From assembly GCA_947561715.1 (NCBI GenBank), contig OX387197.1:26748266-26812265 (forward strand): DNA of 64,000 bases, in the 5' to 3' direction. Source of the DNA: Ascidia mentula. Its lineage: Eukaryota; Chordata; Ascidiacea; Phlebobranchia; Ascidiidae. The position numbers and the translations under genes were made by a program. The number at the start of each line of letters is the position of its first letter. The first letter of the stretch is position 1. Shown one piece after another: positions 1 through 11,662 of the stretch. The notes beneath the pieces are model-generated. The model saw nothing but the letters and a program-made list of their open reading frames with translations. It made no database searches and was not told the DNA's origin.

Positions 1-339
1 CTTGATCAAGCTGATTATAAATGATAAATTTTTTTAAAGAAATTTATTGTATTCATAATGTTGTTATGATTAAAAATACAATGCATTTGTGTTCACGCTA
101 CAGATGCAGAAAGCCTAACAATTTCTTTTACATACTTTTACACAAAAATACAACAATTACTTGCTAAAAGTTTAAAGAAAAACTTCAATCAATGTAATCA
201 ACATAAATTTACTTTTCTTTACACATGACACCTCTCAATCCATGGTAAGAGGCAGACATGGGTTAGCTTACACCAAAAACTTATCAAGTAACAAAAATTA
301 TCATTGACTGGAAACTGTTTACGGCCAAATAAAACCTAC

Positions 340-3300
340 CTGAGTAGATGGCATCTTTTTTGTTTGTTACGCAACAAACAATAGTTTTGTTGTGGCCGGT
401 CACGACTCTCAAAGGCTTCGACGGATTGTTTCGATCCAAATAATTGATTTCACCTGAGGAAGGTTTCAACATTAAAACTCTGCACAAGTCAACAACACAA
501 AATGTGCAAGAGGAATAAATAAAACATGTTGCTTTTACCTGACAGAGATACACTAATTAGGTGGTCACCCTGCCAGAGACATGCAAGCTGCTGATCCTCC
601 ATATCCTTTCCCATCACAAAGTGACTTTAACAAAAACAAACAAATATCTGTAATTTTATGGCAACAAATCAAATACAAGCCATGAGCCAATAATGATCAG
701 ACAAACCAAAAGTTTACAAAAAATGTGATAAACTAAATGAATCTTTTTCTTTGTCAGAAAATACTACAAATAATCCTCTATTTGAATAAGTGATACCGAT
801 GATGCCTGCAAACACAGGTGAAATATATGTATATAGAAAAAATATTAAAAAACACACGACTTAGGAAGGCAGGATTATTAATAATATTTTCTGCTAAATC
901 TGTTACTGAGTCTCTGTTAGCGATAGAGACAACAGGCGATTTACAAACTTTTATTTTTCTTTGTCAGTTAGACTTTCAATTATATACCAAAAAACATGTT
1001 GCTGTTTGAACACGTCCTATTGTGACAGTTTGCATGAGACACCATAAAGACCATGTTATGTTTAATCATATTCGGCAGATAATATTTTGATACATACTTA
1101 GTTTGTTGTCGGGTTTCGATGTCCCAAATCTTAACACTTTTGTCAGCAGATGCAGACATTAATTCTTCACTGAACGGACTGAAACACAAACTGTAAACCC
1201 CACCGTCATGAGCTCTATCACCGCATTTATCAATCTAAACAATGGAAATACATTAAAACCAACACTGGATCAAATAAAATTCATGACCTCGCACAAACAC
1301 TTTGACATAAATAGCATGACTCATACACTTGGTTCTTTAACAGTTACCAGTAAGCAGTATATATGTACTATTTGCATCCATTATACCAAGGTACCGTCTT
1401 GCCAACACAAGAATGGCAGCATGGCTGCACAGAACTTCCTGGTCAAGTATTACTCACATATTCAGAAGTTTTGCCATCCAAGATATAGATATGTCCGTCA
1501 GCATTGGACACAGCAAGGTATTTGCCATCAGATGAATAGCGGACACAGGTGCAAAAACGTTCACCTATCTACACAACAAAGTTCAATGTTTAATGTTAAT
1601 TAAACCTTGCTAGGATGACTTTTTCAGTGCTTATTGCACTTATACTACAAACAAAATTTTATGAGCACAATAACATATATATCAACATATAACCACATTT
1701 TTACAAGCAACAAAGTTTGACTAGTAGTAGTAGGGCCAGCAAGGTTAAACCCCAAAATTACTGTGAATTATTACAGACTGTGAATGAAACATTGACATGT
1801 AACTTAATGCCACTAACTAACGAAGCACAAACATGTGTACATTGGCAGTGAGTTGAATGGTATGTGTATAATATCCTGTCTGGCACAGAAGCTCTCGAGG
1901 GAATTCCCAATCAACCCACAATGTACAGATGTTGCCATAACCCATACATTGAAACAAGCTTGTACTGCATACAGTAAACTATATGGTCACAGTTATATTC
2001 AATTGCTGATAAGATACTTAGATTCCACAAATAACACAACTGCATGAAGTATATACTAAAGTTGTTCCATTTTAAAATGTGTTTGTAAACAGCCATCAGT
2101 GTTCTACATTTCCACAAACAAACTGCTTATCCTGTTCCAATATTATTGGCCTAGTATATGCTTGTGGAATGTTAAAGCAAGAGGATTGTTTAAACAGCAA
2201 CTTACATCAAATGTGGTTGTGTATTTAAAAGGTGGCCCCTCAAAGACGTAAGCCTTGAAATCCTCAGAGCCAATTGCCAAGCGGTACGGACGCGTTCTCT
2301 TTATATCCACCGAGTTAGCATTTTTTTGAATGTTGGTGATTTTTCCAACAGACGACCCAGTGTCCCAAAGAAATGCAGCTCCAAATCTGTTGAAATAACA
2401 CATGTGTTGTACACATATCCGGTCTTAACTTACAACAATTTAAGGGCAACTGTTACTTACGCTTCTTTTCCTTCTCCACAAACAGCAATCCTCTTACTAT
2501 CTACATCCCATGCCAGGTCAACTATCTTGCCTCCCATTATATGGAATTCGTTCTGAAAGTTTTTTTAAAAAAAAAATGCCAGGGTTGGTTTCAGTTGAGT
2601 TGTATTCAAATATATATTTGGGAATAATAAAGACAGAATGTATTTGGACTTGGCAGTGAATCACACATGCACTGTCATTTACTCAAATTTAATCAATTTG
2701 GATCGCGATCAGGATTCTGCAACCTGCTGTAGTAGTACTGGTGATGAACCAAGTATAGGTTGGAAACGTTTACTTGAAATGAATTACAGCATCTTAGCTT
2801 TGGTTTTTTTATTCAACGTGATCAGGACAAATATAGGATTGCAAAAACAATTGCCAGTGACTGAGTTTACAAATAACAGCATTTAATAAAGTTCTGTTGA
2901 TACATCAAAAATAAAACGTGCTTTATGGCTGGTATGAAAATTAATTAAAATAACCTAATGCAAAAACTGCAGACAGGGTGTGTACACGCACTGTTTCGAC
3001 CTGTAAGGTCTCATCAGTGCAGCTGTTGTGTGGCACTGATGAGACCTTACAGGTCGAAACAGTGCGTGTACACACCCTGTCTGCAGCTTTGCAATATTAT
3101 GGCTTTTTTTGCACATCTAATGCAAAAAGTTTTAAAATTTAACAAAATCTGAGTTACATTTGAGGGAAGAATGGTGTGACAACAAACACAATACCAGAAA
3201 CTTGTTAAGCACTCGATAAATTTTGCCAAACATGTGGAACCAGAGTAAAATTCTACCTTCAAAATGTGATCCTCCTGGTCAGTTGCCCAGATTCTCACTA

Positions 3301-3963
3301 TGCCGCTGGCGTCCCCCGAACAAATATAATTGCCACTTGCAGAATACTTCGCGCAGCTTGGTGTTTTTTTGTGTTGCACATAACTTTCGTGATATTGAGG
3401 ATTCTACACCCAAAAAAAAACAGTTGAAGAACATGTTCCATGCTAGGCTGAAAAACTTATTTCTTAATTCATGATTGTTTGCCAAGCACTTTAAAACGTA
3501 AAAGGTGTTTTAAGCACTAGATTATCATATATATACATATATATATACATTTACCTCAATATCCCTCATAATAACAGCATTTGCGCTGCAGTAAACAAAG
3601 TTTTTTCCCTTCGGATCTCCTCCGAGTACGAATGATGTCGCTCTTTGCGTTGGGGGGAGTCCAGCAAAACCAGCCTCTACCAAAAGATAATTCCGAATTA
3701 CAATTGGTTAGTCTTGCTCACTTAAAGTGTTCAGTCTGATGCAGATAGTTTGTGTTATGTCAAAAGCAAGTGAATCAAACGTACAACAAGGGATTAATCG
3801 ACACATATCTCAACAGTTTTTATGTTACAACAGAAAGGAACAGTTTTCGACCGAAAGTATTTTTTTATTGTACTGTATTGGTAACATGGTTTTACACAAC
3901 ATACTAAAACTTATTGATTATTGAAACCACTACAAGATACTTACTTTTTGCAATTTTGACCAT
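340..3963 (-). CDS. WDR1: WD repeat protein 1 / actin-interacting protein 1 (5' part)
   Basis: WDR1/AIP1 works with cofilin to disassemble actin filaments in the cytoplasm; it is a double seven-bladed WD40 propeller of about 600 residues. Nine exons are visible: 3963-3945, 3676-3555, 3403-3257, 2552-2461, 2386-2206, 1568-1458, 1234-1098, 624-539 and 453-340. All have GT-AG borders and phases that join without a break. The start is ATG at 3963 (MVKIAK). Residues matching the family include [12 protein letters not shown] near the N-terminus, then [43 protein letters not shown] and [13 protein letters not shown]. The match to human WDR1 is collinear. About half the protein is present; the rest lies beyond the left edge. 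The first 339 bases look like intron. I am confident of the identity; single acceptor positions could be off by a few bases. Confidence 0.95.
2967..3086. repeat. perfect 54-bp palindrome (MITE-like hairpin) in a WDR1 intron
   Basis: Bases 2967-3020 are the exact reverse complement of 3033-3086, separated by a 12-base loop. Both outer ends read CTGCAGACAG. The flanks continue as a weaker inverted match (GCAAA near CTGCAG). A diverged relative lies at 28405-28589, so this is a repeat family, probably a palindromic MITE, and not a chance hairpin. No coding content. No clear target duplication. Confidence 0.8.
3525..3552. repeat. AT dinucleotide microsatellite
   Basis: A short (AT)n run interrupted by ACAT, lying in the WDR1 intron just downstream of the second coding exon. 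Confidence 0.7.
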
Positions 3964-4731
3964 CCTGACTTTTTACAGTTCAATATTAATTTAAGTTTTT
4001 CTGAAATGAAGAACAACAAACAATAAAGCTTCAATATGTGACAATTTAGTTCACACATCAATCAATAATCATACTCAGACAAACACAGTAAAAGCAGTGC
4101 AAAAAGAAAATGCTTAAATTCAACAGTCAGGCTCTTGGATAATACATGATTGTTAAGCCGAATATAACGACAATAACGAAAAAGTTAATCTGATGATAAA
4201 AGAAACATTGCACAAAAATCTTGTTTTGTATGCATACATAGCTATGCAAGAGCACAAGGCACATTTAAGCAGGAATTGTGTAATTTAAGCATGTCTCATT
4301 GGGTTAACTTAGGCAATACCAACAATTTAACAATGGAAAAATAATAATAGCTTTATGGAAATACACACAGTTTAGAATATGGGACTTAAAGCTTTTACCT
4401 ATAAATGACAAAAAGCATAATTTTGAAGATGTTTTAGCAATCATGTGGAATGGAACTGCTGTTAAGTATAAAGGAACTGCCAAAAAGTGTTGTACAAAAT
4501 CACACAGGGTATTACAAGGTTTAAATGTCAAAGGACTTCCATTTGAGGTCTGGTAAAAAATATTCACAATTTGCCAAACTTGGAACACAGTTTTCTTATG
4601 TAGACTTTCAAATAAAAAAAAAAGATTTTTAGCTCACACAGTTAGGGCTATTTAAATACTTTAAAAACACCCCAACAAGTAACTTTAGCCATATTTTCAC
4701 CTGTAGACAACACATTAAATGCAGATTATTT

Positions 4732-6561
4732 TCAGCTTTGATTGCCTTGGTTAGGCCTTGCGGGTGAAGAAGGGGCAATTTTAACAGTAGGTGAAGAGAA
4801 GACGGCATCCGAGTGCTTGGAACTGAGTTTTAGTAGTTCATTTACTGTGTCAGATAACCTTGAGATACCCCTTTCATGCAAAATGTCTGCTGCATTTGGC
4901 AACCGTGACGCTTCCACACCAAGCTTTATACAAGCCTCAAGAAAATTATCAACATTTCTGCGACACTTCGCCATGGAGAGCTTGGGAACTGCAGGCGAGG
5001 GCACATGAATGGTTGGGATTGATCTCGCTTTCACATGGTTGGCTAAATGACATAAAACTACTCCATCTGTTAAAGCAGGAAGAAGGTCTTGGGGAAGAGG
5101 CATTTTTAATGTTGCTTCGATGGACTGACGAAGTTTTTCCAGTTTTTCCATTTCTTCATACACTTTCTCCGCTCTCCTTCGCATTGTAAATGTCAGGTGA
5201 TCGTCCTTCTCAGACCTTTTGCGATTAATATAAGCTTTCCGCGGCTTAATGACATTCAAAAACTGTGCGTCAGGAGCAACATCAGTTCTTTGAACAGGAC
5301 CTATGGATTTTATTGGGCCTGGTGCTGGAGTGTAACCTGGGAAACTTGAAGTCAAATTCACTTTGGCTTCTTTCGAACTCCTTCGGTTGTGATTCAAATT
5401 CCTCGGAACGTTTTCACTCGTCTCCTTGAAAACTTTAATCTCTCGATCCAGCTTTTTTACTGGGCTTGTCTTGGGTGAAGTGGGACGTTTGGTGGGGCTA
5501 CCCTTGGGCGATGCAACAGTTTTGGGAGCAACAGGTGGTTTTTTCGGCTTTTCCGCAATGCCGTTTTGATTTGCCACTGGGGGAATTGGCTCAACACCAA
5601 GTTTCTCTTCGGAAATCTGGGATTGTAAAACATTGGTGTTGCAGGCCCTCTTCCTCGGAGATGAAACCGAAGAAGAAACAGAATCTGCTTTTCCTTCACT
5701 TTGAGAACTTCCTGTTACATCATCCAGGCTTGAATTTGTCAACTTATCGACGACATCTGCAAGTAGGTTTAAATTTGGATGAGAGCTTAAATCACTGTCT
5801 CTCGAGTTAGTTACTGATTCCGAGGTAATTGATGATTTTGAGGACTCAATTTGGAGATACTTGAAAAGATGGACCCGCCCTTTCTTGAGTACTTTTATTG
5901 GAGGATTTGTCAACGGATTTTGGTCCAGAATCAGTCGCTGTATAGATTCCATGTTTTGGAAGCAGAGTGGAATCTTTGAGATGCGATTTTCACTTGCATT
6001 AAAATACACCACAGAAAGGTGACAAAGTTCATGAGGCAATTCTATCAGGTTATTCCTGGAAACATCCAAATGTAAGAGGCTGTCCATTTTGCCAATAGTG
6101 GAAGGTAGGACACCCAATGCATTTCCGCTAACGTCGAACTCTTGACACTTTTTAAGTCTTCCAATTTCACCAGGAATGGAAATGAGGTTGTTATTGTTCA
6201 GTCGAAGAACTAGAAGTTCATTTAATTCACATATAGTGGAGGGTACATGTGTCAGCAAGTTATTACTGAGGTCCAAAACTTGAACTAACCTCAGTCTCAT
6301 CAGAAAGTCTGGTATCACCTTGATAAAATTATACGAAAGAACAACATTCTTTAGGCAGTACCACTCGCACAAATCCAACGGCACTTCACTAAGTCCGTTC
6401 TTAGAAAAGTCGACCAATGTGAGGTCTGATAAGTCATGGTTTCCACTGCACAAAATTACATCCTTCAGCTTTCTATTGTTCAGTACAAGTTTCCCTGAAT
6501 ACTGAGCCTCGTCCAGTAGTTTTTCCGAATGTCGCGTGCTGGAGTGTAGGACCGAGATCAT
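4732..6561 (-). CDS. leucine-rich repeat and calponin-homology domain protein (LRCH family)
   Basis: One uninterrupted 609-codon frame. Residues about 25-245 are short leucine-rich repeats of the LxxLxLSxNxL type (for example LRLNNNNLISIPGEIGRLKK). Then comes a serine/proline/lysine-rich linker (about 250-470), a charged helical stretch (KVYEEMEKLEKLRQSIEATL) and a C-terminal calponin-homology domain (about 485-595: LLPALTDGVVLCHLANHV). This order is diagnostic of LRCH1-4, cytoskeleton-associated regulators that bind DOCK-family GEFs in vertebrates. LRR alignment places it nearest LRCH1/2/3, but I cannot assign one paralogue. No membrane segment or signal peptide is visible. The absence of introns is unusual beside its intron-rich neighbours and suggests a retroposed copy or wholesale intron loss. 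It faces IDH3B across 536 bp. Confidence 0.92.
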   Translation of the reverse strand: MISVLHSSTRHSEKLLDEAQYSGKLVLNNRKLKDVILCSGNHDLSDLTLVDFSKNGLSEVPLDLCEWYCLKNVVLSYNFIKVIPDFLMRLRLVQVLDLSNNLLTHVPSTICELNELLVLRLNNNNLISIPGEIGRLKKCQEFDVSGNALGVLPSTIGKMDSLLHLDVSRNNLIELPHELCHLSVVYFNASENRISKIPLCFQNMESIQRLILDQNPLTNPPIKVLKKGRVHLFKYLQIESSKSSITSESVTNSRDSDLSSHPNLNLLADVVDKLTNSSLDDVTGSSQSEGKADSVSSSVSSPRKRACNTNVLQSQISEEKLGVEPIPPVANQNGIAEKPKKPPVAPKTVASPKGSPTKRPTSPKTSPVKKLDREIKVFKETSENVPRNLNHNRRSSKEAKVNLTSSFPGYTPAPGPIKSIGPVQRTDVAPDAQFLNVIKPRKAYINRKRSEKDDHLTFTMRRRAEKVYEEMEKLEKLRQSIEATLKMPLPQDLLPALTDGVVLCHLANHVKARSIPTIHVPSPAVPKLSMAKCRRNVDNFLEACIKLGVEASRLPNAADILHERGISRLSDTVNELLKLSSKHSDAVFSSPTVKIAPSSPARPNQGNQS

Positions 6562-7097
6562 TCCGAGGGCTTATGTATAGGACTGCTCTGTGGTAAACAC
6601 AATTCTCCCTTTGTAAACAAAACAGCATGAACAAAATTGGCCCGACGCCCGGAAAGTGCAAACTCCCTCCAAACTAGGTAATTTCAACACTTACCAGGGG
6701 AAAAAACCTGGCAAACAAGAGAACACTTCAATCTTTTATAGATATATCACATGACCTAGTGAACGTTGCGTCGAAACGCTACAATATTTTGTTTGCTGTA
6801 GGCCTCGAGTCCTCTCTGAACGGCGGTGGTTTTCCGGAAATGGCCAAATAAGGAGCGCCGACTGTGACGACAAAACCAATGAAGCGTTCAAATTTATTGC
6901 GTCATTTTATTGGCTCACGACATCCAGCGGAAATATTTACATTTTTTAGCAAACACATTTGGCGCTCATGAGTTAAGCTTTGTTTGCTGGCGATAGTGGC
7001 GAGTGCGTTGTCCGCGTAGGTCTAGGTCGCCTGAAGGTCTTTGACAGTACAATTTAGTTGCTTTCGTGTTTTTTTGGTTATTCATATAAGTGGAAAA
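6562..7097. promoter_or_regulatory. shared divergent promoter region LRCH / IDH3B
   Basis: The two start codons are 536 bp apart and point away from each other. The interval is less AT-rich than the surroundings around 6790-7030 (CG dinucleotides, GGAAAT motifs) and shows no TATA box next to either gene. I infer a bidirectional promoter from the arrangement only. Confidence 0.45.
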
Positions 7098-9556
7098 ATG
7101 GCAGCAAGTGGGCGAAATTTGTTCAGAATTGTTACCAAGGTACCATCCGTTCTTTTTTTCTGGTTAATTTTTGTTGTTTAAATTTCACGATTCCTTGTAG
7201 TCAAAAGTGCAATATGTGTTTATTTGCCTCCAGGTCGCACATACCCAGAATGCATGTATATCAATCGCACCCCAAAGAATGTATCATCTCGGAAAATCAT
7301 TGGTAAACCAACTCCATTTTTATTTTTGTTCCTTACTCTATTTACCTGTTCAAAATCCACCAAGAAATTAAAAAAGGCGTTTAATTTCCCTTTGATTGCT
7401 TCTAGAGAGTTATTAGCTTTAAATTTTTGGCAAAACTAGTTTTCAGAATGTATTTTTTTTTGCCAAAGGCAGTATATGTAAACTTGGCATGTTATTATCC
7501 TTAACTTTGCAGCTCGCCGAGACAAAGTCCTCCGAAAATCTGAGAGTGACTATGGTGCCGGGTGATGGAATTGGTCCAGAACTTATGCATTCTGTTAAGG
7601 TGCATTTCTGATTAGTCTCCTATTTTTTTTAACACTGATTTACATCGATAATTCCTAATTTGTTTAAATCTGTCCTTGAAGAGTCTTATATGCTAAATTA
7701 ATTTTAAATGACAGGAAGTTTTCAAGGCTGCAGATGCCCCAGTGAGATTTGAGGAATTCTGGGTTAGCGAAGTGCAAGATAGATGTACACAGGAACAAAT
7801 GGATGAAGTTGTCGACTCCATTAACCGCAACAAAGTAGCAATCAAAGGTAAGAAGATATACACAAATATTTGTTCCCTTTACCTTGCTCAAAAAAATTAA
7901 AAATTTGTAATGCTCGGATGTGCTTGCAGGAATTCTTGCTACACCAGCATGGTATGATATAGGAGAACTTCAATCAGTTAACATGCAAATCAGGTAGAAC
8001 ATCACAAATTTTGTTTGAAATGTACCTTTCTGACAGATTAAATTCTATTTAGGAAAAAACTGGATCTGTTTGCTAACGTTGTACGTGTAAAGAGCCTGCC
8101 TGGTGTGAAAACCAGACATGGTGAACTGGATTTTGTCGTTATCCGAGAGCAAACTGAGGGAGAATATAGTGCCCTTGAACATGAGGTGGGTAATCTGTGC
8201 AACTCTTTGTTAAGAAATGTGAAAGCATTTTTACAGGCTGACAGTATTCTTTTGATCCCTGGTTTGTTGCAGAGTGTTCCTGGTGTAGTTGAATCCTTGA
8301 AAATAATCACAAGAAAAAAATCTGAAAGAATTGCAAAGTTTGCTTTTGATTATGCAACAAAACATGGAAGAAACAAAGTTACTGCAATCCATAAGGCCAA
8401 CATTATGTGAGTACATTGTTATTTGTGTTTGCAATTTCATGTTGTTTATTATTTCTGTGAAACTACTCCAGGAAACTAGCAGATGGGATGTTTCTTGACT
8501 CTTGTCGCAACATCGCAAAGCTTTACCCCAAGATTCAGTTTGAATCAATGATCGTTGACAACACCTGTATGCAGGTGGGTAAGGCTTGTTGAGGTTATAT
8601 CTATCAACATCTGGTATACATCATATTGGTATACAGCTTTACTCACTAAGTTAATGTTGTGTGCATAAAGGTAGTTGCATTAAATCATGACGTTTGGTCA
8701 TGACTGTTAAGGTTTGATGAAACTTATATAATTTATGGAAAATATGATTTTCAGCTTGCGTCGAACCCTGGTCAGTTTGATGTGTTGGTAACTCCCAACC
8801 TTTATGGAAACATCATCGACAACTTAGCGGCTGGTCTGGTTGGTGGGGCTGGTGTGGTGCCCGGAGAAAGCTACAGTCCAGATTGTGTTGTGTTTGAAAG
8901 TGTAAGTGGCATTGGTATATTTTATACTGTTGTGTATAGGCAATTACTACTGCTTTCTTAAACTTTGCATATTAATTTCGGGAGTATCTATGAATGAATG
9001 AAATACTTATCAGTGCATTTGGGTTTTAAAATGTGATAACTATTCAGAATATCTTTTGACAGGGGGCACGTCATCCTTTTGCTCAAGCTGTCGGCCGAAA
9101 CATTGCCAACCCAACTGCAATACTATTATGTGCTGCCAACATGCTTGCACATCTTAAGTAAGTGAATTTTACTTTACCACAAGGTGGCACTGCAGAGCAA
9201 AAACGACATCTTAGCAACTGCTTTCTGTGCTATGTTGATAATATCATACACTGTTAGTGGAAACAGAAATTCTAAATAAAGTAATGTTGTGTGTTTCCTT
9301 GCAGTCTTAGTTCTCATGCGAATCTAATAAAGGGGTCACTGATGAAAGTCTTGCGAGAGGAAAAGGTAAGAGTTTGCTTCTGTTAAAATCGTTTAAATTT
9401 CTATTAGTGCACCCAATATCTGTGTTCTTAGTTGACTATATAAGAATAGTTGGATTCGTTGTCCATATTTTACAGATCCGCACAACAGATTTGAAAGGAT
9501 ATGCAACCACTACCGAATTCACAAACGCTGTCATCGCAAATCTTGGTCGCGCTTAA
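7098..9556 (+). CDS. IDH3B: isocitrate dehydrogenase [NAD] subunit beta, mitochondrial
   Basis: Regulatory/structural subunit of the mitochondrial NAD-dependent isocitrate dehydrogenase of the citric acid cycle. Twelve exons: 7098-7139, 7234-7302, 7513-7599, 7715-7847, 7930-7993, 8053-8185, 8273-8406, 8472-8574, 8755-8901, 9063-9157, 9305-9365 and 9476-9556. They sum to 1149 nt (382 residues), with every junction in phase. The first two exons encode a basic, serine-rich presequence typical of mitochondrial import. The body matches IDH3B rather than IDH3A or IDH3[90 protein letters not shown] and a YATTTEF C-terminus. The length equals the human subunit within a few residues. It is divergent from LRCH. 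Nothing odd was seen. Confidence 0.96.
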
Positions 9557-9804
9557 CCACTATCTGCCACAAACTACCACAACCTTGCGTCTAACGTTTT
9601 GTTTTGTTGAGTTTCAAGTTATTTATTTATTTCTTCTACCAGGCTGCTTGCATTACTTTATGCTATAAACGTTCACATGCTTTCTGTTTGCACAACCCTG
9701 TAGTTTAGTGGCGACATTGCTGCTATACTAGGCTTGCAGTACGAACTGTTCTTGTGTTTTCGTTGCCTTTTCTCTCTTTTGTTTTAAAGTTCAATGTCGC
9801 AAAA

Positions 9805-10035
9805 TTACGAAACAAGTTGATCGTATTTGGGTAAAAGGCATTTTTCTTTAAATGAAAGAAGGGCGTGAGAAAGGCCATCAACTGGTGTTGAAACAGCATA
9901 TTTCAAAGTTGAGGCAAAATCTTCAGGCCAAGACAAATCAGAAGGTCCAACGAAAATATTGACGTATTTGACTGGAGGCAGCTGCAGGGTTTCTTCGCAA
10001 GATGTCCGTGAACCGAATTCAGTCATATCATCCAT
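9805..10035 (-). CDS. small hypothetical protein, 76 aa
   Basis: A single minus-strand frame of 76 codons starting MDDMTEFGSRTSCEETLQLP, with no signal peptide or membrane segment. I recognise no family. Support for a real gene: the start lies just 3' of a splice-acceptor-like tract (TGTGCAG followed by ATG), as expected for a cis- or trans-spliced leader, and AATAAA hexamers for this strand lie about 180 bp downstream (TTTATT repeated near 9621-9634 on the plus strand). It is convergent with IDH3B, stop to stop. It could be the last exon of a longer gene, since another ATG in a different frame lies 14 bases upstream. Confidence 0.4.
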   Translation of the reverse strand: MDDMTEFGSRTSCEETLQLPPVKYVNIFVGPSDLSWPEDFASTLKYAVSTPVDGLSHALLSFKEKCLLPKYDQLVS

Positions 10036-11662
10036 TGGTTTTCATCTGCACATTTGAACTGTTATTCAGCCAAATTGCGTCCTCGGTGACCAAGCATTTG
10101 TAGCTCACTGGTTTCAGATTGTTTCAAAGATTGGTAAAATTCCATGAAAAGATTGTTAAAATTTGAAACGCAGTCATGTTATCCATTTCTCGCCCTGGCA
10201 GTATATAGAAGAGGGGTGGCTAACTTCTTGAATCGTCAGGAATGATCGAAAATTGCACCGGCAGGCCAATAGCTCACGTGGGTAAAAGTGTACAAAGTTG
10301 TGTCCATTCTTAAGTTAATGACAAAAATGTTGATACTTTACCAAAAAAATATATTTGGTATGAAACAACATTAACAGTGTTGTTTCATAAATATCAGTGG
10401 ATGCGGATATACGGCAAAATTAAAACATTGCCACTCAATTACAGACATAAACTCCACAAAGTTAATAAAACCTTTCAGAGAAAAACAACAGTTACAACAA
10501 ATTTAAATATATTTCAACAAAATTAAACATTGATCAAATTCTCCCTTCTGAAGCGTAGGCTTGCAAACTTCAAGCGTAAATTGCTGAGATTACAAACGCG
10601 CAATTAACTCCGTCCCTTAATCACGACACGTTTTATTACGAAGTCCGATAAGTGGCCACAGTTCATAAACTTTTGAACAATATCAAAGTTTTTTTCCCAA
10701 TTAAAGAAGCTCATTAACAAACGCTATTGTTGCCACCATTATGTGGGCATAATGGACTTGCGTCATTGTTCGTTATGTGTGTGGGAGAATACATCACGTT
10801 TTTTGCACCATAACTTAGCTTGTTTATTTTTATTTCATCATTTTTTTTGCTCAGTCATTCGAGTTTAAAAGGCCTGAATGTTGAGCAAGATCTGTTAGTT
10901 ACTTCAATCAGTGATTATGCGCTACGAAAATCCGAAACATTAATCATCAGATTATTGATCTTAAACCCAAAGGTATTTTGTTGTGAAATCGTAAAGGGGA
11001 ACGCATCGACGCTAGAATTTTGACGCATTTCTTTTATCATGGTTATTTGTAGTCAGTCAGACGGGAGGCACAATTCGACAGGATCTTTGATACGGCAACA
11101 AAACCGCAGGAATTTACGTTCAAAAGTGTGGAATAACTTTTGACATCATAGCAAGATTTAAAAATGGAGAGGTTTCTTGAACTGTGCCCAGGCGTGGCTC
11201 CAGTTACGTTCCAGAATAACCGATTTTGACGTCAATGTAACATTAAACCGATGATCGATTAATCTGCCAAAACACACAATTACAGTGCTTTCATGTCGTT
11301 TCAAGGAACACTTAAAAAAAACGATATTTCGGACACACTTGAGCGGTTTCACGCATTGTTTGTTTGCACTTGCAACAGTGACGTCACAGCACGAGACTTG
11401 AAAATGAGTCAGATAAGTCTGCAGGCAATATTGGCGAATTGGCAGCTAATTTTGCCCACTCAAATGCCCCCGGGCCACAAGCGTGAGTCTAAATGCCCTG
11501 GTCCCACTGAATACTACGCACTGTTATCAGCACGGCACGACGGGAAAGCTGTTGTGTGCTGTGGGACAATCAGTAGGGTGGATTCCCGAAAAACTATTAA
11601 TACAAAATATTTTCTGTCTGCTAGGTCAACTGAAATTTGTAGTTAATGAACTGAAAGTGATT
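10036..11662. other. intergenic stretch, no gene recognised
   Basis: 1.6 kb of AT-rich sequence between the small hypothetical gene and the Kunitz/trefoil gene. Open frames here are short, lack splice or family signals, and I do not support them. One 12-bp perfect hairpin (TATGAAACAACA at 10359-10370 with its complement at 10378-10389) is the only structure noted. The promoter of the downstream gene should lie at its right end, but no TATA box is obvious. Confidence 0.5.

Noticed and set aside
1208-1603. 131-codon plus-strand frame opposite WDR1
   Set aside because: It is antisense to two well-supported WDR1 exons and their intron, and has no domain or splice support.
11293-11646. 117-codon plus-strand frame upstream of the Kunitz gene
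   Set aside because: No signal peptide, splice site or family match; the in-phase signal-peptide exon starts independently at 11663.
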